Source: Cyanodermella asteris (taxonomy: Eukaryota; Ascomycota; Lecanoromycetes; Ostropales; Stictidaceae). From it: a stretch of 64,000 bases of DNA. Each line of letters starts with the position of its first letter. Positions within the stretch are counted from its first letter, which is position 1. Below the pieces are notes generated by a model. That model had not been told where the DNA came from and did no database searches. It saw nothing but the letters and a program-made list of their open reading frames with translations. Positions 63,514-64,000 of the stretch are shown in pieces. The stretch is from assembly GCA_900618795.1 (NCBI GenBank), contig UYJD01000011.1, positions 642,980-706,979 of the forward strand, given 5' to 3'. The translations under genes and the position numbers were made by a program.

Positions 63514-64000
63514 TCAATTTGCGCCATTCGCGCCATCTGTCAAGTTCGCCGTGACGACCTCCACCACCCTTCTCAATGCCTCCATCTCCTCATTGACTTC
63601 CGACTGCATCGTCCCTCCTGGGCCCCAAGCCAAGTTGATACTACTACTCACGTAAACTGGCTTATTCTTCTTCCTCGCCAGGATCTTCGCCGTGCGGGTC
63701 GCAAACTCAATGCTATCGGGCACAGTCACGAGAGGCGTACTGAAAACATTTGCCGGGTCGAGACGCTGGGACGAACAAAAGTCAGACATTAATCTTGCAT
63801 CGCGAACAAGGTAAGATGTGGTGCGGAAATACAGTAGTCACGAAGCAATTCGAGTATCCGAGATTGGTGTTTCGGAAACGTACGTTGGGAAATGCGTAGA
63901 CGAACGAACCCAGCGCCGAAGAGCCGGAGGTTTGCTCGTGGGTCGTGGAAGTCAAGTGCACGACGAGCGTGTGTGAGAGGCTTTGGACGCGGGCGTGGAC
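63514..64000 (-). CDS. Proteasome assembly chaperone 4-like (Poc4/PAC4), N-terminus beyond window
   Basis: Exon 63765..63514 (84 codons with stop) and the end of an upstream exon 64000..63884 (39 codons, running off the right edge) join over a 118-nt phase-0 intron (donor GTACGT, acceptor CCCAG). The visible 122 residues read VHARVQSLSHTLVVHLTST, SALGSFVYAFPNRLDP, STPLVTVPDSIEFATRTAKILARKKNKPVYVSSS and end MEALRRVVEVV with a short tail. This matches fungal PAC4-domain proteins by recall: a strand-rich chaperone (Poc4 with Irc25/Poc3 in yeast) that guides alpha-ring assembly of the 20S proteasome. The start lies outside. Spacing from the GMC stop is 133 bases, tail-to-tail. Confidence 0.75.

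Overview
This window looks like nuclear DNA of a filamentous ascomycete (Pezizomycotina, probably Dothideomycetes). It is of roughly balanced base composition and its genes have few, short GT...AG introns (42-118 nt). Fungus-specific families are present: a HET-domain protein, a NACHT/ankyrin NLR, a New1/Elf1 ABCF ATPase, a Cla h 8-like mannitol dehydrogenase and an RNase T1/F1. Starts sit in CAAGATG/CACCATG-type contexts. The class assignment is inference from remembered homologues; no search was run.

Layout. 0-8.6 kb: a HET protein cut by the left edge, NAD aldehyde dehydrogenase, mitochondrial acetylornithine aminotransferase, PRPP synthetase, and a reductase whose frame is shifted twice. 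9-20.9 kb: a secreted T1-type RNase, a His/Glu-rich hydrophilic 'allergen'-type protein, a Ser-rich secreted protein, a ToxD-like MDR reductase, a GFA-domain protein and a Gly/Ala-rich secreted protein that has lost its ATG and one splice donor. 21-34 kb: a gene-poor stretch, then L-lactate dehydrogenase, CLN3/Btn1, an ABM monooxygenase, bifunctional PFK-2/FBPase-2, a knottin-like peptide and frataxin. 34-37 kb: gene-poor, with degenerate repeats and a 373-base assembly gap. 37-46 kb: New1/Elf1, the pseudouridine synthase Pus7 and mannitol dehydrogenase. 47-64 kb: a secreted S41-type peptidase, a large NLR tail-to-tail with a CorA-like membrane protein, a disordered protein, a four-helix membrane protein, a GMC oxidoreductase and a proteasome chaperone (Poc4/PAC4-type) cut by the right edge.

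How it fits together. Most genes are unlinked housekeeping functions: arginine and nucleotide synthesis, glycolytic control, iron-sulfur assembly, translation, tRNA modification, vacuole and proteasome assembly. Between them lie accessory genes of two sorts: self/non-self recognition (HET, NLR) and secreted proteins (RNase, Ser-rich, Gly/Ala-rich, knottin-like, S41 peptidase). No secondary-metabolite cluster, transposon, virus-like element, CRISPR array, tRNA or rRNA was recognised.

The most unusual non-genic signal is a family of 12-bp-period, GTAC-centred degenerate tandem arrays at four intergenic sites (about 17.8, 22.8, 34.3 and 36.6 kb). They keep their 12-nt phase although the units have diverged strongly. 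The most interesting coding signals are the intron-split knottin-like peptide, the Gly/Ala-rich gene with duplicated exon modules and lost start and donor, and the NLR/CorA-like convergent pair.
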